Assembly: GCF_028736035.1 (NCBI RefSeq)
Contig: NZ_CP117866.1
Location: forward strand, 7,440,001-7,504,000
DNA from: Streptomyces sp. T12
Lineage (GTDB): Bacteria; Actinomycetota; Actinomycetes; Streptomycetales; Streptomycetaceae
Direction of reading: 5' to 3'
DNA: 64,000 nt
Below, in pieces: positions 8,732-19,186 of the stretch; within the stretch, counting starts at the first letter, position 1; each line of letters begins with the position of its first letter. Below the pieces are notes generated by a model, which was given only the letters and a program-made list of their open reading frames with translations, made no database searches and was not told the origin of the DNA. A program made the translations under genes and the position numbers.

Positions 8732-10615
8732 CTACGCCGTTCCGGGCGAGGCGGGCCGCTCCCCGTGCCACGACCGCCACAGCGCCGCATACGCCCCGTC
8801 CGCCGCGACCAGGTCGTCGTGGGTGCCGAGCTCGGTGAGGCGGCCGTTCTCCATCACGGCCACGCGGTCCGCGTCGTGCGCGGTGTGCAGGCGGTGGGCG
8901 ATGGCGATGACCGTGCGGCCTTCCAGTACGGCGGCCAGGGCGCGCTCGGTGTGGCGGGCGGTCGTCGGGTCGAGCAGGGCCGTCGCCTCGTCGAGGATCA
9001 GGGTGTGCGGGTCGGCCAGCACCACGCGGGCGAGCGCGAGCTGCTGGGCCTGCGAGCCGTCCGTACGGCAGCCGCCGTCGCCCAGCGCCGTGTCGAGGCC
9101 GTCGGGCAGCCGCCGTACCCAGGCGTCGGCGCCGACCGCGGTGAGGGCGGTCCACAACTCCTCGTCCGTGGCGGACGGTTCGGCGATACGGAGGTTGTCG
9201 CGGACCGTGCCGAGGAAGACGTGGTGCTCCTGGGTGACCAGGACGACCTGGCGGCGCAGCTGCTCCGGGCCGAGCGCGACGACCGGGACGCCGCCGACCG
9301 TCACCGAGCCGGCGGTCGGCGCGTCCACGCCCGCCAGCAGCCTGCTCAGGGTCGTCTTCCCGGCTCCGGACGGGCCGACCACCGCGAGGCGCTCCCCCGG
9401 CCGCACGGTCAGGTCGACATCGCTGAGGACCTCGCCGCCGCGGTCGTAGGCGTAGCGCACGCCGGTCACGTCGATCCGGTCGTCCGCGGGGGTCGGCGAG
9501 TCGGTGTCCGTCGCCCGCGGGGCTCGCGCCAGGCCCTCCACGCGGGCGAACGAGGCGCCGCTGCTCTGCAGTTGCTCGACCCGCATCAGGATCTCGTCCA
9601 GCGGCTCGCTCAGCCGTTGCAGATACAGGGCGGCCGCGACGACCGAGCCCAGACTGAGCGCGCCCCGCTCCAGCAGCACGCCGCCGAGCAGCAGGACCGT
9701 CGCCACCGGGACGACGTACGACACCTCGACGGCCGGGAAGAAGACGGTGCGCAGGAACAGGGTGTGGAAGCGGGTGCGGCGGGACGTCTCCAGCGCGTCG
9801 CGGCTCGCCGCCACGCGTCGCCGTTCGAGGCGCAGGGCCTCCACCGTACGGGCGCCGGTCGCGGTCGCCGCGAGGATCTCCGCGACCTCCGAGGTGGCCG
9901 CGCCCTCGGCGAGGTAGCCGGCGCGGGCGCGGCGCAGGTACCAGCGCAGGGCCCACCAGATGCCGCCGAAGCCGAGTACTCCGCAGAGGCCGAGCAGGGG
10001 GTCCAGCGTGATCACCGCGGTCAGCAGGAACAGCGCCTGTACGGAGTTGATCAGCAGATCGGGGCCGACGTCGCGCAGGGTCGTGCCGACGAGGGCGACG
10101 TCCGAGGTGCCGCGCGCGGTCAGGTCGCCGGCGCCGGCTCGTTCCACGGCGGACGCGGGGAGGGCGAGGGCGCGGTCCACGAATTCCTCGCGGACCCTTG
10201 CGAGGGTGCGTTCGCCGAAGCGGTGGCCCACGTAACGGGCCCAGCGGGCCAGCAGCAGCTGGGCTGCTGCGGCGATCAGGATCGCCAGGGCCAGTTTGTC
10301 CACGGCCGTTACGCCGTGGCCGGCGCGGACCTCGTCGATGATGCGGCCTACCAGCCAGGGGCCGGCCAGGCCGACGATGGCGGCGAGTGAGTTCAGGGCG
10401 AGTAGGGCTGTGAAGGCCTTTGCGTCGGCGCGGATCAGGCGGAGGGCGGCGCGTCCGACATCCTTGGGTTCGGCGATGGGGAGGGTTTTACGGCTGAGAG
10501 CTCGGGACTTCGGGTGGTTTGCCGGGTGCGGGTTCGATGTGGTTTGTCGCGCCCCGCGGCGGAGCCGCTTATTGATACGGTCCCGCGCCCCTGGAGGGCG
10601 TTGAGCTTCCGTCAC
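8732..10615 (-). CDS. ABC exporter half-transporter (catalytic-type NBD)
   Basis: A membrane domain (six hydrophobic spans, residues about 60-340) precedes a nucleotide-binding domain with Walker [10 protein letters not shown], Walker [13 protein letters not shown] and an H-loop (AHRLHTA). The signature motif is not LSGGQ but TDGSQAQQ. The GTG start overlaps the TGA of the upstream half-transporter by four bases, so the two are translationally coupled and presumably form a heterodimer. Intact Walker motifs with a degraded signature complement the partner exactly (see 10612). Substrate unknown; the family is TmrAB-like drug or lipid exporters. Confidence 0.9.
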   Translation of the reverse strand: MTEAQRPPGARDRINKRLRRGARQTTSNPHPANHPKSRALSRKTLPIAEPKDVGRAALRLIRADAKAFTALLALNSLAAIVGLAGPWLVGRIIDEVRAGHGVTAVDKLALAILIAAAAQLLLARWARYVGHRFGERTLARVREEFVDRALALPASAVERAGAGDLTARGTSDVALVGTTLRDVGPDLLINSVQALFLLTAVITLDPLLGLCGVLGFGGIWWALRWYLRRARAGYLAEGAATSEVAEILAATATGARTVEALRLERRRVAASRDALETSRRTRFHTLFLRTVFFPAVEVSYVVPVATVLLLGGVLLERGALSLGSVVAAALYLQRLSEPLDEILMRVEQLQSSGASFARVEGLARAPRATDTDSPTPADDRIDVTGVRYAYDRGGEVLSDVDLTVRPGERLAVVGPSGAGKTTLSRLLAGVDAPTAGSVTVGGVPVVALGPEQLRRQVVLVTQEHHVFLGTVRDNLRIAEPSATDEELWTALTAVGADAWVRRLPDGLDTALGDGGCRTDGSQAQQLALARVVLADPHTLILDEATALLDPTTARHTERALAAVLEGRTVIAIAHRLHTAHDADRVAVMENGRLTELGTHDDLVAADGAYAALWRSWHGERPASPGTA

Positions 10616-12333
10616 TTCAAGAGCTCCTCGGCGTCCTCGTCCCGAGCTACCAACGCTCGGTATCCCGGCTCGCTGTCCATGAGTTCGTGGTGCGTGCCCG
10701 TGGCCGCCACCTTGCCGTCGACCAAGTAGTGCACGGTGTCCGCGCGGTCCAGGAGCAGGGGGGACGTGGACGTCACCACCGTCGTACGGCCCCGCCTCTC
10801 CGTGTGCAGGCGTTCCGCGACCCTCGCCTCGGTGTGGGCGTCCAGAGCGGACGTCGGCTCGATCGCCAGCAGCACCTCGGGGTCGGCCAGCAGCGCGCGG
10901 ACCAGGCGCACGCGTTGGCGCTGGCCGCCGGAGAGGTTGCGGCCCTGGGCGTCGATGGGGGTGTCGAGGCCGTCGGGGAGGGCTCGGACGATGTCCTCGG
11001 CGACTGCTGTGTGGACCGCCCGTGTGATCGCCGCCTCGTCCCGGCCGTCCGGGCCCGCGTGGCCGGCGATCAGCTCCCGCAGCGTGCCCGCGAACAGGTC
11101 GGCCTCGTGGTCGGCGACCAGGATGCGTTCCCGCAGCTGCGGCAACGCGATCTCGCTCAGGGGTACGTCGCCCCAGGCCGCCGCCGACGGGACGTAGCGG
11201 CCCAGGCGGTCCACGACGGCCGTGGCGTCGGCGGGCAGCGCGGCGGCCAGTGCGGTCAGGCGGCCCGGCAGCACGCGCACCCCGGACTCGGGGTCGTGCA
11301 GCGTCGTCGGCTCCGCGGGAGCGTCCCGCGTGCCGGTGTCGGGCATCGGCTCCAGGCGCAGGAACCGTACGACTCGCCGCGCCGCCACCAAGCCGCGGGC
11401 CACCTGGTAGACCATCTCGACGACGAACGCCATCGGGCGGACCAGGACCGCGACGTAGCCGTAGACCGACACCAACTCGCCGACCGTGATGGCACCTTGG
11501 GCGGCCAGCCGGGCCGCCAGCCAGGTCACCACGGCCAGGAACAGCGTCGGCAGCCCCATCCCGAGCGCCTGCACCCAACTGGTCACCGCCCCGACCCGGT
11601 ACCCCTGCGCGCGCAGCCGTTGCGAGTCGCGGTGGAAGGCGTCGGCGACCAGGTCCTTGCCGCCGAGGCCGTTGAGGACGCGCAGGCCGCCCGCGAGGTC
11701 GGCGATCCGTGCGGTCAGGACGCCCTGCCGCTCCCGGTACTCGGTCTCGGTGCCTTGCAGCCGGCCGAGCAGCGGTCCGACGAGCACGGCGATCGCCGGC
11801 ATCCCGAGCAGTACCACGACCGCGATCGGCACCGATACCGACACCAGCAGCACGGCGACGGCGAGATAGGCGACGATCGCGCCGAAACCGGGGCCGATGA
11901 CGGTCAGGGAGCTGCTGATCGTGTGGACGTCGCCCACGCCGATCGTGACGACCTCCCCGGCCCCGATCCGGCGCGGCAGCGCGGCGCCCAGCCGGACCGA
12001 CTGCCCGACCAGGACCTTGGTGGTGCGGAACAGGGCGTCCATCCGCACCCGGGTCATCGTGCGGTGCCGCATGATGCTCAGCCAGGCGTTGAACACGTGC
12101 ACCCCGGCCAGCGCAGCGGTCCAGGCGGCCAGCGCCGCGTAGTCACCGGGCGCCAGGCCCTCGTCCACCGCGCGCGAGAGCAGATACGGCGTCGCTGCCA
12201 GCAGCACCATCCAGACGGCGGAGATCAGTGACCCGAGCGCGGACCGTCCCGCCTGCTGGGTGACCAGCCACCACAAGTACCGGGCGCCGCCACGACAGTC
12301 GGGCTCGCCCGGATCCTCGTACGCGTCGATCAT
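10612..12333 (-). CDS. ABC exporter half-transporter (degenerate-type NBD)
   Basis: A 573-residue half-transporter whose N-terminal two-thirds is membrane domain. The nucleotide-binding domain is strikingly decayed: the Walker A region reads ALPADATAVVDRL with no GxxGxGK, Walker B is VLLAIEPTSALD (the Asp is replaced by Ile), and the H-loop His is missing (TSTSPLLLDRAD). The signature LSGGQRQRVRLVRALLADP is intact. Paired with 8732, the dimer would keep one working ATP site made from that protein's Walker motifs and this protein's signature. The ATG at 12333 follows GGGGGAA. Confidence 0.9.
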   Translation of the reverse strand: MIDAYEDPGEPDCRGGARYLWWLVTQQAGRSALGSLISAVWMVLLAATPYLLSRAVDEGLAPGDYAALAAWTAALAGVHVFNAWLSIMRHRTMTRVRMDALFRTTKVLVGQSVRLGAALPRRIGAGEVVTIGVGDVHTISSSLTVIGPGFGAIVAYLAVAVLLVSVSVPIAVVVLLGMPAIAVLVGPLLGRLQGTETEYRERQGVLTARIADLAGGLRVLNGLGGKDLVADAFHRDSQRLRAQGYRVGAVTSWVQALGMGLPTLFLAVVTWLAARLAAQGAITVGELVSVYGYVAVLVRPMAFVVEMVYQVARGLVAARRVVRFLRLEPMPDTGTRDAPAEPTTLHDPESGVRVLPGRLTALAAALPADATAVVDRLGRYVPSAAAWGDVPLSEIALPQLRERILVADHEADLFAGTLRELIAGHAGPDGRDEAAITRAVHTAVAEDIVRALPDGLDTPIDAQGRNLSGGQRQRVRLVRALLADPEVLLAIEPTSALDAHTEARVAERLHTERRGRTTVVTSTSPLLLDRADTVHYLVDGKVAATGTHHELMDSEPGYRALVARDEDAEELLK

Positions 12334-12388
12334 CGTTCCCCCGTGCCCCGTCCTTGTCCTCGCCGTCCGCCTGCGCCTACGCCTACGC

Positions 12389-14242
12389 CTACGCCAGACT
12401 GTCCCGCCACGCCCGGTGCAGATCCGCGAACCTGCCCGTCCCCGCGATGAGTTCGGCCGGTGTGCCGTCCTCGACGATCTGCCCGTGCTCCATCACCAGC
12501 ACACGGTGCGCGATCTCGACCGTGGACAGCCGGTGGGCGATGACAACGGCCGTGCGTCCCTGCAGGACCGTCGACATCGCGCGCTGCACGGCCCGTTCGC
12601 CGGGGATGTCGAGGGAGCTGGTCGCCTCGTCGAGGATCAGCACGGCCGGGTCGGCGAGCAGTGCTCGCGCGAACGCGACGAGTTGGCGCTGACCGGCGGA
12701 GATACGGCCGCCCCGCTTGCGTACGTCGGTGTCGTAGCCGTCGGGCAGTGCGCTGATGAAGTCGTGCGCGCCGATGGCCTTCGCCGCCTGCTCGATCTCC
12801 TCGCGGGTGGCGTCCGGCCGACCGATGGCGATGTTCTCGGCGACCGTGCCGGAGAACAGGAACGCCTCCTGCGTCACCATCACCACCCCGCGCCGCAGTT
12901 CGGGCACGGCGAGCTCGCGCAGGTCGACGCCGTCGAGGAGGACCCGCCCGTCGGAGGGGTCGTAGAAGCGCGCGAGCAGCTTGGCCAGCGTCGACTTGCC
13001 CGCGCCGGTGGAGCCGACCACCGCGACCGTCTGGCCGGCCGGGATCGTGAGGTCGAAGCGGGGCAGCACCTCGCCGCCGGTGCGGTAGCCGAACCGGACG
13101 CCGTCGAAGACGACCTCGCGGCCGGGGTGCCGGGACTCGAGTGCCGGGAGCTGCTGGGGTGCGGACGGCTCGGGGACGGACGGCGTCTGGGCCAGCAGTC
13201 CGGCGATCTTCTCCAGGGAGGCCGCCGCCGACTGGTACGAGTTGAGGAACATGCCGAGCCGGTCGATCGGGTCGTACAGCCGCCGCAGATACAGCACGGC
13301 CGCCGCCAGCACACCGAGGGCCAGCGAGCCGCCCGCCACCCGGTAGGCACCCCACAGCACGATCGACGCGACGGCCGTGTTGGCGACGAGCCGGGAGCCG
13401 ACGACATAGCGGGCCATCTCCAGCAGCGCGTCGCCGTTGATCCTCTCGTGCCGGGTGTTGAGGACGCGGAAGTCGGCGTCGTTGGCGGCCTCGCGGCGGA
13501 AGGCGCGCACCGGGCGGATGCCGTTCATGGTCTCGACGAACTTGACGATCACGGCGGCGATCGCGGTGGAGCGCAGGGTGTACACCCGCCCGGCGCGCCG
13601 CTGATACAGCCGTACGAGGAGATACAGCGGCACGAACGAGGCCACGGCGACCGCGCCGAGGCCGAGGTCGAGCCAGAGCAGCATCGCCGAGATGTAGACG
13701 AAGGACAGGACGACGGTGACGAGTTCCTGGAGGCCCTCGTTCAGCAGCTCGCGCAGGGACTCCACGTCCGTGGTGGAGCGGGAGATGAGCCGGCCCGAGG
13801 TGTAGCGCTCGTGGAAGTCGACGCTCAGGGCCTGGGCATGGCGGAAGATACGGCCGCGCAGGTCGAGCAGCACGTCCTGGTTGACGCGGGCGGAGAGCAG
13901 GATGAACGCGTACTGCAGCACCCCGGAGACGAGAGCGCACAGCAGATAGCCGACCCCGACGGCGATCAGCGGCCCCAGGTCGTCGCGCCGGAACGCCGGT
14001 ACGGCCGAGTCGATGGCGTACGCCACCAGCAACGGGCCCGCCTGCACCGCCGCCTGCTGGAGCAGCAGCAGGAGCGTGGTGACGGCGACGCGGGCCTTCA
14101 TCGGGGCGAGCAGCGAGCGCAGGAGGGCGGCGGTGGCGCCCGGGGGAGTGGGCAGGACGTCGCGGTCGAAGGGGTCGTCCGGCCCCAGGGGTTCCTCGGC
14201 CGGCTGGTCCTTGCCCGGTGCGGTGGCGGTCGTCGCCGTCAT
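12389..14242 (-). CDS. ABC exporter half-transporter
   Basis: A 617-residue half-transporter with an N-terminal membrane domain and an NBD carrying Walker [10 protein letters not shown], Walker [15 protein letters not shown]-loop AHRLST and a variant signature ISAGQRQ. The ATG at 14242 overlaps the TGA of the upstream gene (ATGA), so it is coupled to 14239 and probably forms a heterodimer with it. The canonical Glu after Walker B is here, while the partner has Asp. Three GCCTAC repeats lie around its stop codon. Substrate unknown; the two exporter pairs are adjacent and in one direction, 56 bases apart. Confidence 0.9.
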   Translation of the reverse strand: MTATTATAPGKDQPAEEPLGPDDPFDRDVLPTPPGATAALLRSLLAPMKARVAVTTLLLLLQQAAVQAGPLLVAYAIDSAVPAFRRDDLGPLIAVGVGYLLCALVSGVLQYAFILLSARVNQDVLLDLRGRIFRHAQALSVDFHERYTSGRLISRSTTDVESLRELLNEGLQELVTVVLSFVYISAMLLWLDLGLGAVAVASFVPLYLLVRLYQRRAGRVYTLRSTAIAAVIVKFVETMNGIRPVRAFRREAANDADFRVLNTRHERINGDALLEMARYVVGSRLVANTAVASIVLWGAYRVAGGSLALGVLAAAVLYLRRLYDPIDRLGMFLNSYQSAAASLEKIAGLLAQTPSVPEPSAPQQLPALESRHPGREVVFDGVRFGYRTGGEVLPRFDLTIPAGQTVAVVGSTGAGKSTLAKLLARFYDPSDGRVLLDGVDLRELAVPELRRGVVMVTQEAFLFSGTVAENIAIGRPDATREEIEQAAKAIGAHDFISALPDGYDTDVRKRGGRISAGQRQLVAFARALLADPAVLILDEATSSLDIPGERAVQRAMSTVLQGRTAVVIAHRLSTVEIAHRVLVMEHGQIVEDGTPAELIAGTGRFADLHRAWRDSLA

Positions 14243-16032
14243 CGGTCGGCCTCCTCGGTCCCGGCCATGAGGTGCGCGTACTCGGCGCTGCTGCGCAGCA
14301 GTTCGTGATGGGTGCCGACGGCGGCGATACGGCCGTCGCAGAGCAGGGCGACGCGGTCCGCGAGGAGCACGGTGGACGGGCGGTGGGCGACGATGAGGGC
14401 GGTCGTCTCCGCGAGCACGTCCCGCAGGGCGGCCTCGACGGCGGCCTCGGTGTGCACGTCGAGGGCGGACAGGGGGTCGTCGAGCACGAGGAACCTGGGC
14501 CGGCCGACGACCGCCCGCGCGAGCGCCAGCCGCTGCCGCTGCCCGCCGGAGAGGCTGAGCCCCTGCTCGCCGACCTGGGTGCCGGCCCCGTGCGGCAGGG
14601 CGTGCGCGAACCCGGCCTGCGCGACGCCGAGCGCCCGCTCCAACTCGGGTTCGCCCGCGCCGTCCGCGGCCCCCATGAGAACGTTGTCCGCGACGCTGGC
14701 CGAGAAGAGGGTGGGCTCCTCGAAGGCGACAGCGACGAGAGAGCGCAGTTCCTCGCGGGTCATGGCGGTGATGTCGTGGCCGTCGAGGGTGATCCGGCCG
14801 GACGTCACCTCGTGGAGACGGGGGACCAGGGCGGTGAGGGTCGTCTTGCCGCTTCCGGTCGCGCCGACCAGGGCCATGGACTCGCCGGGACGGATGTGGA
14901 GGTCGATGCGGTCGAGGACGGGCGGGGAGTCGTCGGGGGCGTCGGGATACCGGAACCGCACGTCGTGGAACCGCAGTCCGAGGTCTTCGCCGTCCCCCTT
15001 CGCCGTCGAGACCTCGCGCCCCTCCGGCTCCGCGTCCATCGCCTCGAAGTACCGCTCCGTAGCCGTCGCCGCCTCCTGGCTCATGGCCAGCAGGAAGCCG
15101 ATCGAGTCCACGGGCCAGCGCAGCGCGAGCGCGGTCGACAAGAACGCCACCAGCGTGCCCGCCGACAGCTCCCCGTCCGCCACCTGCACGGTGCCCAGCA
15201 CCAGCGCCGCCCCGATGGCCACCTCGGGCAGCGTCACGATGACGCCCCAGATCGTCGCCAGCAGCCGGGCCTTGCGCAGCTCCGTGCCGCGCAGTGTGCG
15301 GGACAGCTCCCGGAACGCCAGCGCCTGACTGCGGTGCCGCCCGAACCCCTTGATGATCCGGATGCCGAGCACGCTCTCCTCGACGACCGTCGTCAGATCG
15401 CCGACCTGGTCCTGCGCGCGGCGCGCCACCGCGGCGTACCGCTTCTCGAAGACCACGCAGGTGACCATCACGGGCACGGCCGGGATCAGGATCACCAGCC
15501 CCAGCGTCCAGTCCTGGAGCAGCATGATGATCACGCCGACGAGGATCGTCACGCCGTTGACCAGCAGGAACGTCAACGGGAAGGCGAGGAACATACGCAG
15601 CAGCATCAGATCGGTCGTGCCCCGCGACAGCAACTGCCCCGACGCCCACCGGTCGTGGAACGCCACCGGAAGCCGCTGCAGATGCCGGTACAGATCCGCC
15701 CGCATCCCCGCCTCGACCCCCGCCAACGGCCGCGCCACCAGCCACCGCCGCAGCCCGAACAGCAACGCCTCCGCGAAGCCGAGCAGCAGCAGATACAGCG
15801 CCCCGAGCCACACCCCCGCCGGATCCCGGTCGGCGATGGGCCCGTCCACCATCCACTTCAGGACGAGCGGAATGACCAGCGCCACGCACGAGGCGAGGAC
15901 CGCAACGAACGCGGCGGTGAACAACCGCACCCGCACGGGCCGCACATACGGCCACAGGCGCAGCAGCGTACGTACGGCGGAACGGTCGGCTCGGTCAGGT
16001 CGGTCCTCGGCGGTTGCACGTGTCGTCACCAT
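14239..16032 (-). CDS. ABC exporter half-transporter (Asp in place of catalytic Glu)
   Basis: A 597-residue half-transporter. The N-terminal membrane domain starts at about residue 30. The NBD has Walker A GATGSGKTT, a full LSLSGGQRQRLALAR signature and Walker B FLVLDDPLSALD, where Asp replaces the catalytic Glu. That substitution marks the non-hydrolysing half of heterodimeric exporters, so the site formed with 12389's Walker motifs should be the active one. It is the first gene of a four-gene exporter block on the minus strand; the 205 bases to the divergent ABC gene at 16238 hold the promoters. Confidence 0.9.
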   Translation of the reverse strand: MVTTRATAEDRPDRADRSAVRTLLRLWPYVRPVRVRLFTAAFVAVLASCVALVIPLVLKWMVDGPIADRDPAGVWLGALYLLLLGFAEALLFGLRRWLVARPLAGVEAGMRADLYRHLQRLPVAFHDRWASGQLLSRGTTDLMLLRMFLAFPLTFLLVNGVTILVGVIIMLLQDWTLGLVILIPAVPVMVTCVVFEKRYAAVARRAQDQVGDLTTVVEESVLGIRIIKGFGRHRSQALAFRELSRTLRGTELRKARLLATIWGVIVTLPEVAIGAALVLGTVQVADGELSAGTLVAFLSTALALRWPVDSIGFLLAMSQEAATATERYFEAMDAEPEGREVSTAKGDGEDLGLRFHDVRFRYPDAPDDSPPVLDRIDLHIRPGESMALVGATGSGKTTLTALVPRLHEVTSGRITLDGHDITAMTREELRSLVAVAFEEPTLFSASVADNVLMGAADGAGEPELERALGVAQAGFAHALPHGAGTQVGEQGLSLSGGQRQRLALARAVVGRPRFLVLDDPLSALDVHTEAAVEAALRDVLAETTALIVAHRPSTVLLADRVALLCDGRIAAVGTHHELLRSSAEYAHLMAGTEEADR

Positions 16033-16237
16033 CAGCAGCGAGCCTACGGATCGCCACTGACACTGCCCACCGAGTTTTGGCCGGACCGGGATCGGGCTTT
16101 GGCCCTACGACCTGCGTGTTCGAGGGGTCGTACAACCTTGTCCGTCCAGTCGTAGGCGACCATCAACCGATCGGCTGATGCCCCTTCGAGCGCGACGGCC
16201 GATGCGCCGGACCCCGCCCCGCCGGGACCCTCGTGGC

Positions 16238-17164
16238 ATGGCATCCACACCTGTCGTCGAAGTCAGTGATCTACGCAAGTCCTACGGCGGCCGGGCCGTG
16301 GTCGACGGCGTCTCCTTCGCCGTCGAGGAGGGCGAGATCTTCGGGATCCTCGGCCCGAACGGCGCCGGCAAGACCACCACCGTCGAATGCGTCGAGGGCC
16401 TGCGCGTCCCCGACGCGGGCCGCGTCCGGGTGACCGGCCTCGACCCCGTCGCTGACCACGCGCGCGTGGCCCGCGTCCTTGGCGCCCAGCTGCAGCAGAG
16501 CGAGCTGCAGGCCAAGCTCACCGTCCGCGAGGCGCTGGAGCTGTACGCCGCCTTCTACCCGCACCCGCTGGACTGGCGGCCGCTCGCCGAACGCCTCGGC
16601 CTCACCGCCAAGCTCACCACCCGGTTCGGCAAGCTCTCCGGCGGCCAGAAGCAGCGCCTGTTCATCGCGCTCGCCCTGATCGGCAACCCCCGGATCGTCG
16701 TCCTGGACGAGCTGACCACCGGGCTCGACCCACGCGCCCGCCGGGACACCTGGGAGCTGATCGAGGACGTCCGCGCGAACGGCGTCACCGTCCTGCTCGT
16801 CACCCACTTCATGGAGGAGGCGCAGCGGCTGTGCGACCGGATCGCGGTGATCGACAAGGGGCGGGTGGCCGCCCTGGACACCCCGTCCGGCCTGATCCGC
16901 CGCTCGGCAGGGGCCACCGTCATCAGCTTCACGCCGTCCGCCCCGCTGGACGAGGGTGACCTGAACGCGCTGCCCGCGCTCGCGTCGGTCGCGCACAAGG
17001 ACGGCCGCCTCACCCTGTCGGGCACCGACGAGACCGTGAACGCGGTGATCACGCTGCTTGCCCGCCGGCACGTCACCGCCCATCAACTCCGCGTCATCGA
17101 CGCCACGTTGGACGACGCGTTCCTCGACCTCACCAGGTCCGACACGAAGGAGGCGGCGGCATGA
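16238..17164 (+). CDS. ABC transporter ATP-binding protein (DrrA-like)
   Basis: A 308-residue cytosolic ATPase. Walker A GPNGAGKTTT at about residue 40, signature LSGGQKQR, Walker B IVVLDELTTGLDP and H-loop THFMEEAQRLCDRI are all present. The C-terminal extension, about 90 residues after the core, is typical of DrrA/ABC-2 drug or antibiotic resistance exporters. It overlaps the next permease gene by four bases (ATGA). With the following histidine kinase and regulator it forms a four-gene block, an arrangement in which the two-component system usually controls the transporter in response to its substrate or envelope stress. Confidence 0.92.
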   Translation: MASTPVVEVSDLRKSYGGRAVVDGVSFAVEEGEIFGILGPNGAGKTTTVECVEGLRVPDAGRVRVTGLDPVADHARVARVLGAQLQQSELQAKLTVREALELYAAFYPHPLDWRPLAERLGLTAKLTTRFGKLSGGQKQRLFIALALIGNPRIVVLDELTTGLDPRARRDTWELIEDVRANGVTVLLVTHFMEEAQRLCDRIAVIDKGRVAALDTPSGLIRRSAGATVISFTPSAPLDEGDLNALPALASVAHKDGRLTLSGTDETVNAVITLLARRHVTAHQLRVIDATLDDAFLDLTRSDTKEAAA

Positions 17165-17910
17165 GCACGGCCGTCCTGAACAAAGCCGTACTGAAGGCGG
17201 AGCTTCGCCTCTTCCGCCGCGAACCCGGCGCGCTCTTCTGGATCCTGCTGTTCCCGACCCTGCTGCTGGTGATCCTCGGTTCCATCCCGTCCTTCCGCGA
17301 TCCCCAGGCCGACCTCGGCGGACTGCGGACCGTCGACGTCTACGTCCCCGTGGCCGTGCTGCTCGGCCTGATCGTGGGCGGACTCCAGGCCATGCCGCAG
17401 ACCCTCACCGGCCACCGCGAGCGCGGCATCCTGCGCCGGATGTCCACGACCCCCGTGCGGCCGACCGCCCTGCTGTCCGCGCAGATGCTGGTGTTCGGCG
17501 GTGCCGCCCTGGCCTCGGCACTGCTGGCCCTCGCGGTCGGACGGCTCGCCTTCGACGTACGACTGCCCGAGCAGCCCTTCGGATACCTCCTCGCCCTGGT
17601 CCTGGCCGCCCTGGTCGCCCTCGCGCTCGGCGCGGTGATCTCCGCCCTGTCCCGGACGACGAAGATCGCCGGCGCCATCGGGTCCGCCGTGTTCTTCCCG
17701 TCGATGTTCTGCGCGGGCGTGTGGGCGCCGGTGCAGACGATGCCGGACGTCCTCGCCCGGATCGTCGGCTGCACGCCGTTCGGTGCGGCCGCCGAGGCGC
17801 TGAACAGGGCCGCGGCGGGGGACTGGCCGGGCTGGACGCACCTTGGTGTCGTCGCCGCCTGGACGGTGCTGCTCACGGCCGCCGCGTCGCGCTGGTTCCG
17901 CTGGGAGTGA
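17161..17910 (+). CDS. ABC-2 type transporter permease
   Basis: A 249-residue membrane protein with about six hydrophobic segments, beginning LFWILLFPTLLLVILGSI and continuing through VAVLLGLIVGGLQAMPQTL and FGYLLALVLAALVALALG. The layout and RERGILRRMSTTPVRP loop are typical of DrrB/ABC-2 permeases. It partners the ATPase just upstream, with start and stop overlapping by four bases. The substrate is unknown, possibly a drug, lipid or peptide. Confidence 0.9.
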   Translation: MSTAVLNKAVLKAELRLFRREPGALFWILLFPTLLLVILGSIPSFRDPQADLGGLRTVDVYVPVAVLLGLIVGGLQAMPQTLTGHRERGILRRMSTTPVRPTALLSAQMLVFGGAALASALLALAVGRLAFDVRLPEQPFGYLLALVLAALVALALGAVISALSRTTKIAGAIGSAVFFPSMFCAGVWAPVQTMPDVLARIVGCTPFGAAAEALNRAAAGDWPGWTHLGVVAAWTVLLTAAASRWFRWE

Positions 17911-17935
17911 GCGGGCCGTGCCGGACACTGGGGCT

Positions 17936-19186
17936 ATGACGAACACCGTGCCGCAGGAGCCCCGGGCCTCCTTCGACAGCTGGGGGCCCTATGCGCTGCT
18001 GGTCGCCGGTGTCGTCGCGGCGGCGGTCTCCGCTCTCCCGGTCGGCATGGGCCGCTCCGCGATGGCCGCCTCGGCCGTACTCGTTGCCGCGGGTGCCCTG
18101 CTGCAGGTGTGGTGGGGGAGGGTGAAGCGGAGGCAGCCGGGCCCGAGCCGGACCGGCGTGTGCTTCTACTTCCTGCGCTGGGCCCTCGGATTCGTGCTGA
18201 CCTGGCTCAACCCGTTCTTCGCCTTCTACGCGGTGACCGGCTACTACACCGCCGCCCGGGAACTGCCCAGCCGACTGGTGATGCCCGGTCTGCTCCTGAC
18301 CGCGATCACCATGGCCGGCAGCGAGGTGGGCGGCATGCCGCCGCACGGGCTGCTCCTGTGGACCGGCTTCTTCCTCGTCCTGGGCCTCAACATGGGCCTG
18401 GTCAGCGTGTTCACCCGGTTCGCCCTGCAGGAGCAGGAGCGCGCCCGCGTCCAGGCCGAGACCATCACCGAACTGGAGCGCACCAACACGGCGTTGCAGC
18501 AGGCCCACGACGAGAACGCCGCCCTGCACGCCCAACTCCTCCTCCAGGCGAGGGAGGCCGGCGTCGCCGACGAACGCCGCCGCCTCGCCGCCGAGATCCA
18601 CGACACCATCGCCCAGGGCCTGACCGGCATCATCGCCCAGCTCCAGGTCGTCGCGAACGCCCCCGACCTGCCCACGGCCCGCACCCATCTCGACCGCGCC
18701 TCGGCCCTCGCCCGCCACAGCCTCGGCGAGGCCCGCCGCTCGGTGCACAACCTCGCGCCCGTGGCGCTGGCGAACGACGGACTGCCCGAGGCCCTCAACA
18801 AGACGGTCGCCGAATGGGGCGAACGCACCGGCGTCCGCGCCGAGTTCACCGTCACCGGCACCCCGGAACACCTCCACGACGAGGTCTCGGCGACGCTGCT
18901 GAGGATCGTCCAGGAGGCCCTGTCGAATGCCGCCCGGCACGCACGGGCCACCCGCGTCGGCGTCACCCTGTCGTTCCTGGGCGACGAGGTCATCCTCGAC
19001 ATCCGCGACGACGGTCAGGGCTTCGACCCGCTCGCCGTCCCCGACCGCACCCGCACCGGCGGCTTCGGCCTCGACGGCATGCGCGCCCGCGCCGAACGCA
19101 TCGCCGGTTCCCTCACGGTCGAGTCCGAGCCAGGGCACGGAACGGCCCTGTCGGCTCGCGTACCGTTGGTGCGCCATGACAGCTGA
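17936..19186 (+). CDS. Two-component sensor histidine kinase (HisKA_3/NarX-type)
   Basis: A 416-residue kinase. Residues about 10-155 hold around five membrane spans, followed by a coiled coil. The phospho-acceptor His is near residue 222 in RRRLAAEIHDTIAQGLTGII. The HATPase region has EALSNAARHARATRVGV and DDGQGFDP. No periplasmic sensor domain is visible, so it is probably an intramembrane-sensing kinase like those next to DrrAB/LiaFSR-type transporters. The ATG at 17936 is 25 bases after the permease stop, and its 3' end overlaps the regulator gene by 11 bases. Confidence 0.92.
   Translation: MTNTVPQEPRASFDSWGPYALLVAGVVAAAVSALPVGMGRSAMAASAVLVAAGALLQVWWGRVKRRQPGPSRTGVCFYFLRWALGFVLTWLNPFFAFYAVTGYYTAARELPSRLVMPGLLLTAITMAGSEVGGMPPHGLLLWTGFFLVLGLNMGLVSVFTRFALQEQERARVQAETITELERTNTALQQAHDENAALHAQLLLQAREAGVADERRRLAAEIHDTIAQGLTGIIAQLQVVANAPDLPTARTHLDRASALARHSLGEARRSVHNLAPVALANDGLPEALNKTVAEWGERTGVRAEFTVTGTPEHLHDEVSATLLRIVQEALSNAARHARATRVGVTLSFLGDEVILDIRDDGQGFDPLAVPDRTRTGGFGLDGMRARAERIAGSLTVESEPGHGTALSARVPLVRHDS

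Noticed and set aside
12370..12393. GCCTAC hexamer repeats at the end of an ABC gene
   Set aside because: Only three units; they look like simple-sequence slippage without clear function.
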